Shown here one piece after another: positions 54,147 through 63,303 of a stretch of 64,000 bases of DNA. Each line of letters starts with the position of its first letter. The stretch's first letter is position 1. The position numbers and the translations under genes are program-made. The notes beneath the pieces are model-generated. The model did not search any database. It was not told where the DNA came from and saw only the letters and a list, made by a program, of their open reading frames with translations. This DNA is from Cytophagales bacterium (lineage in GTDB: Bacteria; Bacteroidota; Bacteroidia; Cytophagales; Spirosomataceae): the NCBI GenBank assembly GCA_004292855.1, contig RDXN01000034.1, forward strand, positions 62,001-126,000, given 5' to 3'.

Positions 54147-55448
54147 GTGAAAATCCCTGCCCTCCGTTGCCTGCTGACTCTGTTCCTCTTGCTAGGAACA
54201 ACCACATTCCTCAAGGCCCAATCGCCTGGCGATGCCTTTCTTGCAGGCGATATGCTACCCAACGCGCCCGAACTAGCCCCTCGCGGAGCCTACGGCGTTG
54301 GGGTTCGCACCCTCAAACTGGTTCACCCGGCGCAGCTCGATGTGCTACACCCGAAAGACGGCAAACCCACGCTCTACGACCGACCGCTGACGCTCGAAAT
54401 CTGGTATCCAGCCCATATCTCGGCCAACAAACCCGCCCTTGTGACCTACGAAGAAGTCTTGGGCCGATTCAACGATCCCAAACGTCCGCTCATCCCGTTC
54501 ACCTTCACAGGCCGGGCAAGTCGCGACGCCGACCCTGACCCCAGCGGGGGCGTTTATCCGCTTGTGATCGTCTCGCACGGATACCCAGGGTCGCGGTTGT
54601 TGCTGACGTATCTGACCGAAAATCTGGCGTCAAAAGGCTACGTCGTGGTAGCCATAGACCATACCGAATCGACCTACCGCGACTTGGCGGGTTTCCCCAG
54701 CACGTTGCTAAATCGCTCGCTCGACGATTTGTTTGTGCTGAACGAAATGGCCAGAATGAGCCAGAAAACGAGTAATTCGTTTTTGGCAGGCTTGCTCGAC
54801 GCGAACAATACAGCTCTGATTGGCTACTCGATGGGCGGATACGGTGCCCTCAACGTGGTGGGGGCAGGCTACAGTCCGGGGCTTCTGAAACTGTTTGGGC
54901 AGACCACCGGGGGCAGCACGGCCCTCGAACCCCGCACCATCGCGTCGTCCACCTACAAAGCCTCGCTCGATTCCCGCATCAAAGCGGTGGTTGCATTTGC
55001 GCCCTGGGGCATGGACAAAGGGGTTTGGGATGCCGCTGGCCTGGCGGGCATCACCACACCAACGCTGCTTGTGGCAGGGAGCAAAGACGACGTGTCGGGC
55101 TATGACAAGGGAGTTAAAGCCATTTACGACGGAGCCATCAACGCCGACCGCTATCTACTCACCTACGTGAACGCCCGGCATAACGTGGCCCCCAACCCGC
55201 CCCCGGCAGCGTCGTTAAAGCCCGGTGTTGTCCCGGAAGAGTACATGCACTTCGCCGAACCTGCCTGGAATGAGGAGCGGATTAATAACATCAATCAGCA
55301 CTTCGTCACGGCATTTGTGGGGATGCACCTCAAAAAAATGGACTACGCCAAATACCTAAACCTCCCCGAAACCGACGCTGCTGGGCCGTGGACGGGTTTC
55401 AAACCCCGCATGTCGGTCGGGCTGGAAATGCGCCACGCCAAGCCGTAG
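54147..55448 (+). CDS. Secreted alpha/beta hydrolase (dienelactone-hydrolase-like)
   Basis: 433 residues from the GTG at 54147 (KIPALRCLLTLFLLLGTTTF signal peptide); a TTG at 54126 is the only earlier option. The alpha/beta-hydrolase core shows PLVIVSHGYPGSR (oxyanion region), the nucleophile elbow IGYSMGGYG (Ser), LLVAGSKDDVSGY with the acid residue and ARHNVAP with the His. It resembles platelet-activating-factor-acetylhydrolase or dienelactone-hydrolase-type enzymes of Bacteroidota. The substrate is unknown. The gene stands alone on the plus strand. Confidence 0.75.
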   Translation: MKIPALRCLLTLFLLLGTTTFLKAQSPGDAFLAGDMLPNAPELAPRGAYGVGVRTLKLVHPAQLDVLHPKDGKPTLYDRPLTLEIWYPAHISANKPALVTYEEVLGRFNDPKRPLIPFTFTGRASRDADPDPSGGVYPLVIVSHGYPGSRLLLTYLTENLASKGYVVVAIDHTESTYRDLAGFPSTLLNRSLDDLFVLNEMARMSQKTSNSFLAGLLDANNTALIGYSMGGYGALNVVGAGYSPGLLKLFGQTTGGSTALEPRTIASSTYKASLDSRIKAVVAFAPWGMDKGVWDAAGLAGITTPTLLVAGSKDDVSGYDKGVKAIYDGAINADRYLLTYVNARHNVAPNPPPAASLKPGVVPEEYMHFAEPAWNEERINNINQHFVTAFVGMHLKKMDYAKYLNLPETDAAGPWTGFKPRMSVGLEMRHAKP

Positions 55449-55878
55449 TTACGGAAACAAACCAGCGTCGATTAAGTCCAATCGTTCCAAGATTCGATTG
55501 ATGTTGTTGAGGTCTAGCACTTTTATAGTAGCGGCTCCTACATCAGAACGAGGCTCCAAAGCTCCTTCGACTACGTCAAAATGTTCGTGCCACACGTGTT
55601 TGCGGGGGTGAAACAAGCGAATGAAGGTGTCTTCGTCCTGCAAAACAGTTCCTATGTCTGAACCTTTGGTTCCGTTACAGAGCGCGCAGGCATAGGCCAG
55701 ATTTTCGCTCACCGTTGAACCACCATGTTTGCGTCCGCGTCGGCGGCCCGGTAATGATGTGGTCAATCTGATATCGAATAAACGAATCGCCCTCTGTTCG
55801 ACGACAGTATTCGCAACAATATTGGGCGCGTTGAGCTACTTCAATGCGCAACTTTTCGGGAATATATTTGTTGCTCAC
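55449..55878 (-). pseudogene. HNH endonuclease gene, frameshifted
   Basis: Two minus-strand reading frames form one HNH nuclease. 55878-55675 encodes IPEKLRIEVAQRAQYCCEYC...YQIDHIITG; 55766-55449 supplies RKHGGSTVSENLAYACALCN and the rest. The expected junction is IDHII-x-RKHGG; instead about 19 GC-rich bases (55732-55751, in the form of ACCGGGCCGCCGACG) separate the parts and break the frame. Both zinc-binding Cys pairs (CCEYC, CALC) and the DH/N motif are present, so removal of the insert would give an intact enzyme of ~135 residues. The start is GTG overlapping the partner's stop (GTGA). Confidence 0.7.
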
Positions 55879-56123
55879 GCTTGATGATTGGCTAAGCGGA
55901 GCCGCGTTCGAGATTTGGCAAGCCGAACAATGTGTTCGAGAATATAATAATGAACCAGCTCTTCGGCTTCTCGTTCGCTTAGCCCGTCGTTCTGCTTTTT
56001 GTCGATTAACTCCTCTACTCGCTCCTGAAGAGTTGCCGGAGCATGAAAAGCCAGCACCTTCTCAGCATCCATACCGGCTATAAAATCGGCAAGACTGTCA
56101 TAAATATTCTGATAGGCAACCAT
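55875..56123 (-). CDS. Small partner protein of the HNH nuclease
   Basis: 82 residues, acidic and helical (DAEKVLAFHAPATLQERVEELIDKKQ...ILEHIVRLAKSRTRLRL). It overlaps the HNH gene by 4 bp and lies upstream of it. A small protein of this form (xxVLxFxAxxxxxERVExLxxKxxxxxLxxxExxEL...LEHxxRLxKxRxRL) is often found directly before HNH genes in Bacteroidota and cyanobacteria, which suggests a linked pair of toxin-antitoxin type. No biochemical role is known to me. Confidence 0.65.
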   Translation of the reverse strand: MVAYQNIYDSLADFIAGMDAEKVLAFHAPATLQERVEELIDKKQNDGLSEREAEELVHYYILEHIVRLAKSRTRLRLANHQA

Positions 56124-56195
56124 ATTGTTTTTTTGACGAATTTACAAGAATAACCTCATGAAACGAGGTTTAGGTTCGGAGTACTCTATCAAAAC

Positions 56196-57038
56196 TCAGG
56201 TTTCCACAACCCCAAACACCCGCTCTGGCGAGTGGCCATCGGCTAGCAGGAATCCGTTAGGCGTCAGGTTGGTAAACTCCTTGAAGTCGCGGACAAGGTG
56301 TTGATAATCGTAGTACCCCAGATCAATAGCAACGCTCAACCAGTCTTTGGCCGGTTGAGCGTTTTTGAGTTTCATCGCCCGCTCGAAGCGGGCGATGCGG
56401 GCATACAGTTTGGGGCTTACGCCTTCTCGTTCCACAAACTGCCGGTAAAATTGGCGTTGGCTCAAACACGCCTGATCGGCCAGCCAATCCAACGACGTAG
56501 TGCTAGGTTGCTGCAAAATAAATTGGCTCACCCGGTCGATGGGGTGCAAGTCTTTCCGGCGAGCGCGGCCCACCAACCGCAGCAAAAACTCCTCGACAAT
56601 CGGGATCATTTCGGTGTAGTGCCGGGTGTAACTCAGTCGCTCGTTTACCAAACGGATTTCAGTGGAGAAAACCCCTTCGGCATCCACAAACGAATTGGTT
56701 AGCTCGTGGCTTGGTATGCCCGTCAGCCGGAACAAAGCACCCGGTTGAAACTGCACCTGGAACACCATAAACTCGCGCCCGACGTGCCGGTTAGTCACGA
56801 TTGAATGTTGCCCGTAGATCCGGGATCGCGCACTTTCGATCAGTTTACCGTCGAAACCATACTCCACTTGTTCGGGGTCTTTCGGGAAAAACGACAGGCA
56901 ATTTTCGGCGCGGGGCCAATAAGCTTTCACGGGCAACACCGCCATCGACGCCGGGAACGAACAACCCACAATCTGGAACTGCCGCACGTAGTCGCGCAGG
57001 GAGGGGCACGGAAAGCGGTAGTCGAAGATTGCGTCCAT
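56196..57038 (-). CDS. AraC-family regulator, copy 2
   Basis: 280 residues, intact. The N-terminal domain contains ENCLSFFPKDPEQ, GREFMVFQVQFQPGALFRLTGIP; the C-terminal module contains LDWLADQACLSQRQFYRQFVE and SVAIDLGYYDYQHLVRDFKEF. It starts 5 bp after the cupin stop, so they form an operon. It is closer to the relic at 53274 than to the copy at 52211, which suggests duplication and decay of this type. Confidence 0.87.
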   Translation of the reverse strand: MDAIFDYRFPCPSLRDYVRQFQIVGCSFPASMAVLPVKAYWPRAENCLSFFPKDPEQVEYGFDGKLIESARSRIYGQHSIVTNRHVGREFMVFQVQFQPGALFRLTGIPSHELTNSFVDAEGVFSTEIRLVNERLSYTRHYTEMIPIVEEFLLRLVGRARRKDLHPIDRVSQFILQQPSTTSLDWLADQACLSQRQFYRQFVEREGVSPKLYARIARFERAMKLKNAQPAKDWLSVAIDLGYYDYQHLVRDFKEFTNLTPNGFLLADGHSPERVFGVVET

Positions 57039-57043
57039 CGTCG

Positions 57044-57607
57044 TTATTTCAAAGTCATTGGTGGCCCTAGCACCGTCATGCCGTGGGCTTTGTGCATACC
57101 CAACATAAACTTCTCTGTTGGCGGACCTTTTAACTCGTTCATTTTCAGAAAAAACTCCTCCATTTTCCCTGCCGGTTGCACCATATACAGTTGTCGGCCC
57201 TTCTCCGACAGTTGGAGCCAGGTGTGGGGTATTCCACGGGGCGCAAACACGGTATCGCCTGCTTTGGCCGTGAACTCATTGTCGCCCACCCGGAACAGGT
57301 ATTCGCCTTCGATAATCGAGAAAATTTCGTCCTGCTCGTGGTGAACATGCAACGAGGGGCCTGTTTTTTCGTTGCCAACATACTCAAAAAGAGCGAATTG
57401 ACCGCCCGTATCCTTGCCCGAAACTTTAATATCGTTGCCATTGATGCCCCGGAACGGCGTATGTACGCCAAACCGGGCCTCCCCTGCTTTTACGGTAAAA
57501 GGTTTTTCGGTTGGCTTATCTTCGGTAGATGCCGCCTGAGCAGTTAGGGCGGCTGTTCCCAGGGTGGTGGCGGCTGTTAGTCCGGCTAAGAAGTGTCGAC
57601 GTTGCAT
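57044..57607 (-). CDS. Exported cupin-domain protein, copy 2
   Basis: 187 residues. Twin-arginine-type signal MQRRHFLAGLTAATTLGTAA, then a single cupin: PSLHVHHEQDEIFSIIEGEYLFRVG and GDTVFAPRGIPHTWL, with the usual His/His/Glu/His set. Also contains the motif VSGKDTGGQFALFEYV, shared with copy 1 (VSGKDTGGQFCLFETA), so the two are close paralogues. It is the first gene of a two-gene operon with the AraC regulator. Confidence 0.85.
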   Translation of the reverse strand: MQRRHFLAGLTAATTLGTAALTAQAASTEDKPTEKPFTVKAGEARFGVHTPFRGINGNDIKVSGKDTGGQFALFEYVGNEKTGPSLHVHHEQDEIFSIIEGEYLFRVGDNEFTAKAGDTVFAPRGIPHTWLQLSEKGRQLYMVQPAGKMEEFFLKMNELKGPPTEKFMLGMHKAHGMTVLGPPMTLK

Positions 57608-57745
57608 AGTTTCTGTTTTGTAAAGGTTTATGCAAAGGTCAATCGTACTTCAGCGGAGTTAGTGGTAAAAAACAGCCATTTACGTGTCTGAAACTCTAGA
57701 CGGTTTTGTCGGAGCGGCTTCGTAACTTGGTCTAAAAATAAAACC

Positions 57746-58621
57746 ATGCGCTCGTTATTCGCTCTGCTCCTATTGCTTCACGGCCCGCTGTTTGCCCAGT
57801 CGCCCAGGGTGTTGATTGTGACGGCTCACCCCGACGACGAGACCATGTTTCCGGTAACGATTTTTAAGATCACCCGTGAGATGAAAGGCAGCGCGGATTT
57901 AGCCCTGATCACCGACGCATCGGGTGGGTTCAACGGGATGGTTGCGTCGAGTTATTTTGGCATGAACATGCTCGATTCCGTCGTTGGTCGGAAGCAGTTA
58001 CCCGCGATTCGGAAACGGGAGATGCAGGCGTCGGGCGAGATTTTGGGTATCAAAAACTATTTCTTCTTCAACCAGCGCGACGATTTTTACAACCGCGACG
58101 AGAAGCCCTATATCCAGGGCAAACGCTGGGACATGGCCTACGTAGAAAAGCGGCTAGACAGCATTCTGACTGCTGGGCAATACGACTACGTGTTTTGCAT
58201 GGTGCCGCACGAGGGGCAACACGCCCACCACAAAACGGCTTCCCTAAGCGCGTTGCGGGCGGTGCAACGGTTTAGGGGTGCCAAACGACCCATCGTGCTG
58301 GGTGGGCAGTCAATGAACAAAGGCAGTTCGTTTGCATTCACCGAACTACCCGGCTACTCCGAAACACGTATCAGCCCCACCGCGCCCGTGTTCACGTTCG
58401 ACCGGTCGTATACCTTCGGGGAGGACAATAAACACAGCTACATGATCGTGGCCGATTGGGTAAAGGCTTCCCACAAAACCCAGAGTGGCGACATGAATCA
58501 GGCCATGCACCGGGGTGATTTGGAAACGTTCTGGTATTTTGCTCTCAATGGCGACGACCGCGTTCGAGAGGTGCAAAGGCTCTTCGAGAAACTCAAAACG
58601 GTTGGCTTCCCGACTAAGTAG
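57746..58621 (+). CDS. PIG-L family deacetylase, single-domain
   Basis: 291 residues with a signal peptide (FALLLLLHGPLFAQ). The PIG-L domain is complete: LIVTAHPDDETMFP (HPDDE), then MVPHEGQHAHHKTAS as the third metal-ligand region. The domain is ~35% of the length of the protein at 45543. Predicted to remove acetyl from N-acetylglucosamine-type sugars in the periplasm. Divergent from the cupin/AraC operon; convergent with the next gene. Confidence 0.85.
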   Translation: MRSLFALLLLLHGPLFAQSPRVLIVTAHPDDETMFPVTIFKITREMKGSADLALITDASGGFNGMVASSYFGMNMLDSVVGRKQLPAIRKREMQASGEILGIKNYFFFNQRDDFYNRDEKPYIQGKRWDMAYVEKRLDSILTAGQYDYVFCMVPHEGQHAHHKTASLSALRAVQRFRGAKRPIVLGGQSMNKGSSFAFTELPGYSETRISPTAPVFTFDRSYTFGEDNKHSYMIVADWVKASHKTQSGDMNQAMHRGDLETFWYFALNGDDRVREVQRLFEKLKTVGFPTK

Positions 58622-58683
58622 CAAACCCCTCCGGCATTTGGGTTTCGTGACTATGCCAGCAAGGGTGGATGTCGGTTAGTATC

Positions 58684-59979
58684 TCAGGGCAGGTCGTTTA
58701 GGCGGGCGTATTGAACGGCTCCAGTGCCTTTGAAGCGGTATCGTAACCCCATCACGCGCCCCGGCGATTCGTTCAGCGGCCCTTCGTACACCTGCTTTTG
58801 GTTGATCCAGATTCGGACGCGCTTGTTAGCTACCTCATAGCGCACGGGCACCCAGTTGCTGAAATCAACCCCGAAGCCCGACAAATCGGTGGTTTTACCG
58901 CTGATAGACTGATGACCCGTTCGGAGTTGGAGTTCGCCCACGCAGCCCGGCACTGAGAGGGGAATTGCGTGAACACCCATCGTGCAGAGCAGCATGATTT
59001 CGACTGGTTGACAAACGGCGTCGCCCCGGTTGTAGGTGCTCCGAACGGCGGTTTCAAACACAAACCGCTCGCCGTTCGCCAATTGCGAGCTATCGACCCG
59101 GAACAGGTTCACGACGGGGGCCTTATCGGTGAGGGCTACGCCCACCGTTTGCAAATCGGCGGGCGTGACAGATACCTCGCCCGTGGGTTTTTGAACTCGT
59201 TTTTTCGGCAAATAGAGCGGAATCTGCCCAACCTCGACCGTACCGAGCCAGCCCCCCGATGAAATGAACAGATCCTGTTCGCGAACAATAGAATCGTTCA
59301 AAACCAGTTTAGCGCGGAAGTAGCCGGGGTAATAATAGGTGCTCGTGTATTGCCGACCCGCCTTATCGACCCGAAAGCGTAGAGTCGGGTCCCAGCTTTG
59401 CTGGATGAACACGCTATCGGCGTTGGAGTCGCGGGCGTCATAGTCGAAAACAACCGTGTTCGGAATGCCCCTCGCCACCGGGCGGCTCGCAAACGAAACG
59501 GCCCCTACATAAAGCGTGGTGTTGCGTTTTCGGTAGCCCCAGATAATAGCAATCAGCACCACCAACCCAACCAGACCCGCAACGGCCCATCGTCCATAGT
59601 TCGTTGCGGTGATTTGTGTTGCCTTTGGCGTTAGGCCTGTCGGAGGGGCTTGCTGCATGGGCTGGAATGTCTGTTCAATCAACGGCTCTACGGGCATCGG
59701 GTGCCCCGCCGAATCGTGTACACGCAGGGTTCGCCAGTTGTCGTAGCCCACGAACTGGGCCAGGGTGTCGAGGGTGGTTGGGTTGGGCGAACTGTCGTAA
59801 CGCACGCGCCCCCACAGCCGCTTGAGGGTCGTGACGCTGAGCGAGACGCCCGTTTCGGCCAGAATCTGTTCGCTTAGTTGCTCAAAATCGCGATTCTGCC
59901 AGTGGTCGCTGTTGCCCCAGCCCACTTTCTGCTCCACCAATCGGCGGCACCGCGCCCACACATCCTCTTCCGAAACCAT
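58684..59979 (-). CDS. Membrane-tethered protein with N-terminal HTH-like domain and LamG-like C-terminal domain
   Basis: 431 residues. Residues ~1-90 ([44 protein letters not shown]) match a cytoplasmic helical domain found at the start of many Bacteroidota membrane proteins and resembling a helix-turn-helix. One membrane helix (about residue 132-148: [15 protein letters not shown]) follows. The rest, probably periplasmic, is beta-rich and ends with a concanavalin-like stretch ([34 protein letters not shown]). It could be a one-component membrane-bound regulator sensing a sugar-like ligand; this is inference. Confidence 0.6.
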   Translation of the reverse strand: MVSEEDVWARCRRLVEQKVGWGNSDHWQNRDFEQLSEQILAETGVSLSVTTLKRLWGRVRYDSSPNPTTLDTLAQFVGYDNWRTLRVHDSAGHPMPVEPLIEQTFQPMQQAPPTGLTPKATQITATNYGRWAVAGLVGLVVLIAIIWGYRKRNTTLYVGAVSFASRPVARGIPNTVVFDYDARDSNADSVFIQQSWDPTLRFRVDKAGRQYTSTYYYPGYFRAKLVLNDSIVREQDLFISSGGWLGTVEVGQIPLYLPKKRVQKPTGEVSVTPADLQTVGVALTDKAPVVNLFRVDSSQLANGERFVFETAVRSTYNRGDAVCQPVEIMLLCTMGVHAIPLSVPGCVGELQLRTGHQSISGKTTDLSGFGVDFSNWVPVRYEVANKRVRIWINQKQVYEGPLNESPGRVMGLRYRFKGTGAVQYARLNDLP

Positions 59980-60084
59980 TGCTAATCAGCGTGAATAATC
60001 TTGAACAGACTTGAACGGCGTTTGCACACCCGATTCTGTTCACCAACCTACACCTTTGTGTCGTTCAAACAAAACTAACGAAAA

Positions 60085-60597
60085 ATGAACCGCAACCGAG
60101 TTTTTCTCTTCCTGTTTAGTCTCCTGCTGACCGTTGCCGCTCAGGCACAAAACGACCCCGCCCAACGCCCTAGCCCACCTGCAACGGCCACCCAAACCGT
60201 AAACGGCAAAACGATCACGATTCAATATGGTCAACCTTCGGTGAAAGGTCGCGAGGTTTGGGGCAAGTTAGTCCCCTACGGTGCGGTATGGCGGGCCGGT
60301 GCCAACGAAACCACCGCGTTTACCACCTCGGGCGACGTGACAGTGGAAGGCAAATCGCTGCCTGCGGGCAAGTATGCGTTCTTTGTCATCCCCACCGAAA
60401 AAGACTGGACGGTTGTCTTCAACAAAACGGTGAAGTGGGGGGCGTTCAGCTACAAGCAGGACGAAGACGTATTGCGCGTGACGGTGCCCGCCAAAACCGC
60501 CAAAGCCCCCGTTGAGCAACTGACCTACACTATCTCGCCCAAAGGCAACGTGACACTGAGTTGGGCTGATAAACAGGCTACGTTCCGAGTGAAATAA
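60085..60597 (+). CDS. DUF2911 protein
   Basis: 170 residues with a signal peptide (FLFSLLLTVAAQAQ). The conserved frame is ITIQYGQPSVKGREVWGKLVPYG, VWRAGANETTAF, LPAGKYAFFVIPTEKDWTVVFNK and WGAFSYKQDEDVLRV, as in DUF2911 proteins of Bacteroidota. No function is established. The stop overlaps the next start by one base (TAATG), so it is co-translated with the following gene. Confidence 0.85.
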   Translation: MNRNRVFLFLFSLLLTVAAQAQNDPAQRPSPPATATQTVNGKTITIQYGQPSVKGREVWGKLVPYGAVWRAGANETTAFTTSGDVTVEGKSLPAGKYAFFVIPTEKDWTVVFNKTVKWGAFSYKQDEDVLRVTVPAKTAKAPVEQLTYTISPKGNVTLSWADKQATFRVK

Positions 60598-61796
60598 TGT
60601 CTCAGTCTAACATGAAGATCACCCTAAAGAGCATTCTGGTTCTGTTACTGTTCGTGGCAGGAACTCAAGCACTGGCACAGTTGCCCACACAAAAGCGGGG
60701 CAGAGCCACAGCAACGCAACTGCTGCCTGCCGAAATCCGCGTGCCGATGGATGCGGCCAATTGGCCCATCCAGGCTGGGCAAACCGAACTCGTTACGCAT
60801 CAAGGTCTGACGGTCATTCATATTCTGCCGGATGCCAAACCTGTTGTTGTAAACTCCATCACGTTCGCGAATGGGATAATCGAGTATGACGTGATGCCCG
60901 GCGGTCAGGGGGCGGCTAGTTTTTTGTTTCGCCGACAGAGTGCTGATGAAACGGAGTGTGTTTATATGCGTGCGGGGCGGCCCGGAAATCCAGCCGCTCT
61001 GGATGGCATTCAATACGCTCCCTATGTGAAGGGATTGCTGCTCTGGGATTTGATGGGTCAGTTTCAAGCTCCGGTTCCTGTATATAAGAAGGATGAATGG
61101 AACCACCTTAAATACGTCGTCTCGGGCAGTCAGATGCTGGTGTATGTCAACGACATGCAGCGGCCCGTGCTGGAAATCCCGCGCCTGGAAGGTAACATAA
61201 AACAAGGGGGACTGGCGTTTGACGGGACCGGTTATGTGGCGAATCTGGTTATCCGGCCAAACGAAACCGAAGAACTACCCGCCCGCGAAGGCTTTGACCC
61301 AACGGCTCATGATCCGCGCTATCTGCGCCAATGGCAGGTGAGTCAGTCGATCCCGTTTCCGGCAGGGCAGGATCTGTTTGTGGGTAATTTACCTAAAACC
61401 GACATCGCTTTTCAGCCCATTCAGGCGGAACGGCGCGGACTGGTGAACCTGTCGCGGTTGTATGGCCCAACCCCTCGCGACAATCGGCGCATGGTCTGGT
61501 TGAAGGTGAAGGTGAAAGCCATTACGGACCAAACCCGTAAAGTCTCGCTGGGTTTTAGCGATGAAGTTTGGGTGTTCCTCAACCAACAACCAGCTTATAT
61601 CGACAAAAATATCTACCGGGTTTCACCAACGATGCGAAAGGTACCCGATGGCCGCATTTCAATCGAAAATGGCAGTTTTGACATTGCCCTTAAAGCGGGT
61701 GAAAATGAGTTGCTCATTGGCCTCTCCAACGATTTTTGGGGCTGGGGCCTCATCGCCCGACTCGATTCGATGGAGGGCATAACCGTTCTTCCGTAG
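60597..61796 (+). CDS. Exported LamG/concanavalin-like protein
   Basis: 399 residues. ATG at 60597 overlaps the upstream stop; a second ATG at 60612 gives a cleaner signal peptide (MKITLKSILVLLLFVAGTQA). Residues ~75-215 form a jelly-roll of LamG/DUF1080-type (GIIEYDVMPGGQGAASFLFRR, WNHLKYVVSGSQMLVYVNDM, GGLAFDGTGYVANLVI), which often binds or degrades sugars; I see no clear catalytic acid pair. The second half is another beta domain (EVWVFLNQQPAYID) ending in GLSNDFWGWGLIARL. Likely secreted. Confidence 0.65.
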   Translation: MSQSNMKITLKSILVLLLFVAGTQALAQLPTQKRGRATATQLLPAEIRVPMDAANWPIQAGQTELVTHQGLTVIHILPDAKPVVVNSITFANGIIEYDVMPGGQGAASFLFRRQSADETECVYMRAGRPGNPAALDGIQYAPYVKGLLLWDLMGQFQAPVPVYKKDEWNHLKYVVSGSQMLVYVNDMQRPVLEIPRLEGNIKQGGLAFDGTGYVANLVIRPNETEELPAREGFDPTAHDPRYLRQWQVSQSIPFPAGQDLFVGNLPKTDIAFQPIQAERRGLVNLSRLYGPTPRDNRRMVWLKVKVKAITDQTRKVSLGFSDEVWVFLNQQPAYIDKNIYRVSPTMRKVPDGRISIENGSFDIALKAGENELLIGLSNDFWGWGLIARLDSMEGITVLP

Positions 61797-61831
61797 GGTA
61801 GCTGTAGCACATGGTCGCCCAACGTCCGGCA

Positions 61832-62305
61832 TCAGTGCGGCAGTCGGGGGCGGAAATAGCCGTACACCCACGTACCGGCGAGGGCACTAAGCAGCGTGAC
61901 CATTACAACGCCAAACCCGCTGCCAATCTGTGCGAACAGCGGCCCCGGACAAGCCCCCGTCACGGCCCATCCTAACCCAAAAATCAGCCCACCGTAGATT
62001 TGCCCCTTGTCAAACTTCTTAGGAAGAATTGACACGGTTTCTCCATCTAATGTTTTGATATCAAGCCGTTTAATTAAATAAACCGACACCATACCGACCA
62101 ACACAGCCGAGCCGATGACGCCGTACATATGGAACGAATGGAGCCGGAACATCTCCTGAATGCGAAACCATGAAATGATCTCGGCTTTCACGAAAACGAC
62201 GCCAAACGCTACACCCAAAACGAGGTATTTGAGGTTGGGGAGCAGGCTAATCGAGTTTGCTTTCGCAGGTGTTTTTTGTTGTGGGGGGGATTGTTGGGTA
62301 ATCAT
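61832..62305 (-). CDS. YeeE/YedE-family sulfur transporter, second half
   Basis: 157 residues with four hydrophobic segments and the conserved TGACPGPLFAQIG Cys motif, as in the DUF6691-type half of YeeE/YedE proteins. These transport thiosulfate or related sulfur compounds. It follows the other half by 16 bp on the same strand, so the two probably form one transporter split into two genes, as is common outside enterobacteria. Confidence 0.85.
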   Translation of the reverse strand: MITQQSPPQQKTPAKANSISLLPNLKYLVLGVAFGVVFVKAEIISWFRIQEMFRLHSFHMYGVIGSAVLVGMVSVYLIKRLDIKTLDGETVSILPKKFDKGQIYGGLIFGLGWAVTGACPGPLFAQIGSGFGVVMVTLLSALAGTWVYGYFRPRLPH

Positions 62306-62321
62306 AATAGATGGGTCTACT

Positions 62322-62906
62322 TCAAATGAGTTTGAGCAAAAACGGCAAAATCAAATGCGTCATGGCGAAGCCGCCCACCATAAAACAGCAGGTAGCCACC
62401 AACGAGGGCCATTGCAGGTTCGACAAGCCCATAATGGCGTGCCCCGACGTACACCCCCCGGCCCAGCGGGTGCCGAAGCCGACCATAAAACCGCCCAGCA
62501 CGAAGAAAATGAGGCCTTTCAAGGAAAACAGGTTCGCGAAATCGAACAGATCGGCGGGCATCAGGCCCGAAAAATCGGTGATGCCCAGCGTTTGCAGAGC
62601 TTCACGGGTTGCCGGTGCCACCTGAAACGCGTCGGGGTTGGCGAGTAAATTGGCTCCAACGAAACCGCCAATGAAAATCCCGGCCACGAAGAACAGGTTC
62701 CAGGCTTCGCGTTTCCAGTTGTACTGAAAAAACGGGATGTTGGCCGGTAGGCAGGCCGCGCACATATGGCGCAACGACGACGAAATACCAAACGATTTGT
62801 TGCCCAGTAAGAGCAGAGCAGGTACGGTTAGGCCAATGAGTGGCCCGGCCACGTACCACGGCCACGGTTGACGAATTATCTCAAGCATAGGTAGTAAACT
62901 AAGCAA
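62322..62906 (-). CDS. YeeE/YedE-family sulfur transporter, first half
   Basis: 194 residues (start ATG at 62906 or 62888). Hydrophobic helices with the Cys motif [17 protein letters not shown] and a second Cys region RHMCAACLP, typical of YeeE/YedE thiosulfate/sulfur-transport proteins. The first gene of a two-gene operon. No rhodanese or TusA gene is seen in the window. Confidence 0.87.
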   Translation of the reverse strand: MLSLLPMLEIIRQPWPWYVAGPLIGLTVPALLLLGNKSFGISSSLRHMCAACLPANIPFFQYNWKREAWNLFFVAGIFIGGFVGANLLANPDAFQVAPATREALQTLGITDFSGLMPADLFDFANLFSLKGLIFFVLGGFMVGFGTRWAGGCTSGHAIMGLSNLQWPSLVATCCFMVGGFAMTHLILPFLLKLI

Positions 62907-63012
62907 TGGGCGTAGAAATCTTACGCAGTTACGAGGTTAACTTCTTCTGAAAATACTGGGTTCCCATCAGCTACCCACTCCTTCATACTTCTCCAACCTG
63001 ACAACACTCAAG

Positions 63013-63303
63013 CTACCCCAACTCCTCCCCTACTAGAACCTCCCATTCGGCCTCCAACGAACCGCGAAACACCTCGGCTTTGGCGCGTCTATACCAGTAG
63101 GCTGCGTTCCAGTCGTCGCCTTCTTTACGGTGCAGGTAGGCATGCAGGCGGTCGTAAGGGCGGGTGCCTTCGCGGCTTTGGGCGATGTTGTGAGCCGACT
63201 CCCAATCACCGTTGGCATCGTGCCAGAGAGCGGTGGCAATTGGCGAGAGATGGGCCGGGGGTTGTGGGGCCGTAAGTGAGGCCGTAAATTCGGAGAGGGT
63301 CAT
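63013..63303 (-). CDS. Small conserved protein of unknown function
   Basis: 96 residues, with DANGDWESAHNIAQ, DRLHAYLHRKEGDDWNAAYWYRRA as the core, a frame seen in many short hypothetical proteins of diverse bacteria. Its start overlaps the end of the upstream gene by 4 bp, so they are co-translated. No function is known to me. Confidence 0.7.
   Translation of the reverse strand: MTLSEFTASLTAPQPPAHLSPIATALWHDANGDWESAHNIAQSREGTRPYDRLHAYLHRKEGDDWNAAYWYRRAKAEVFRGSLEAEWEVLVGEELG

Noticed and set aside
53939-54538. 199-codon plus-strand ORF before the hydrolase
   Set aside because: Its second half is an out-of-frame reading of the hydrolase gene and its first half has no recognisable content.
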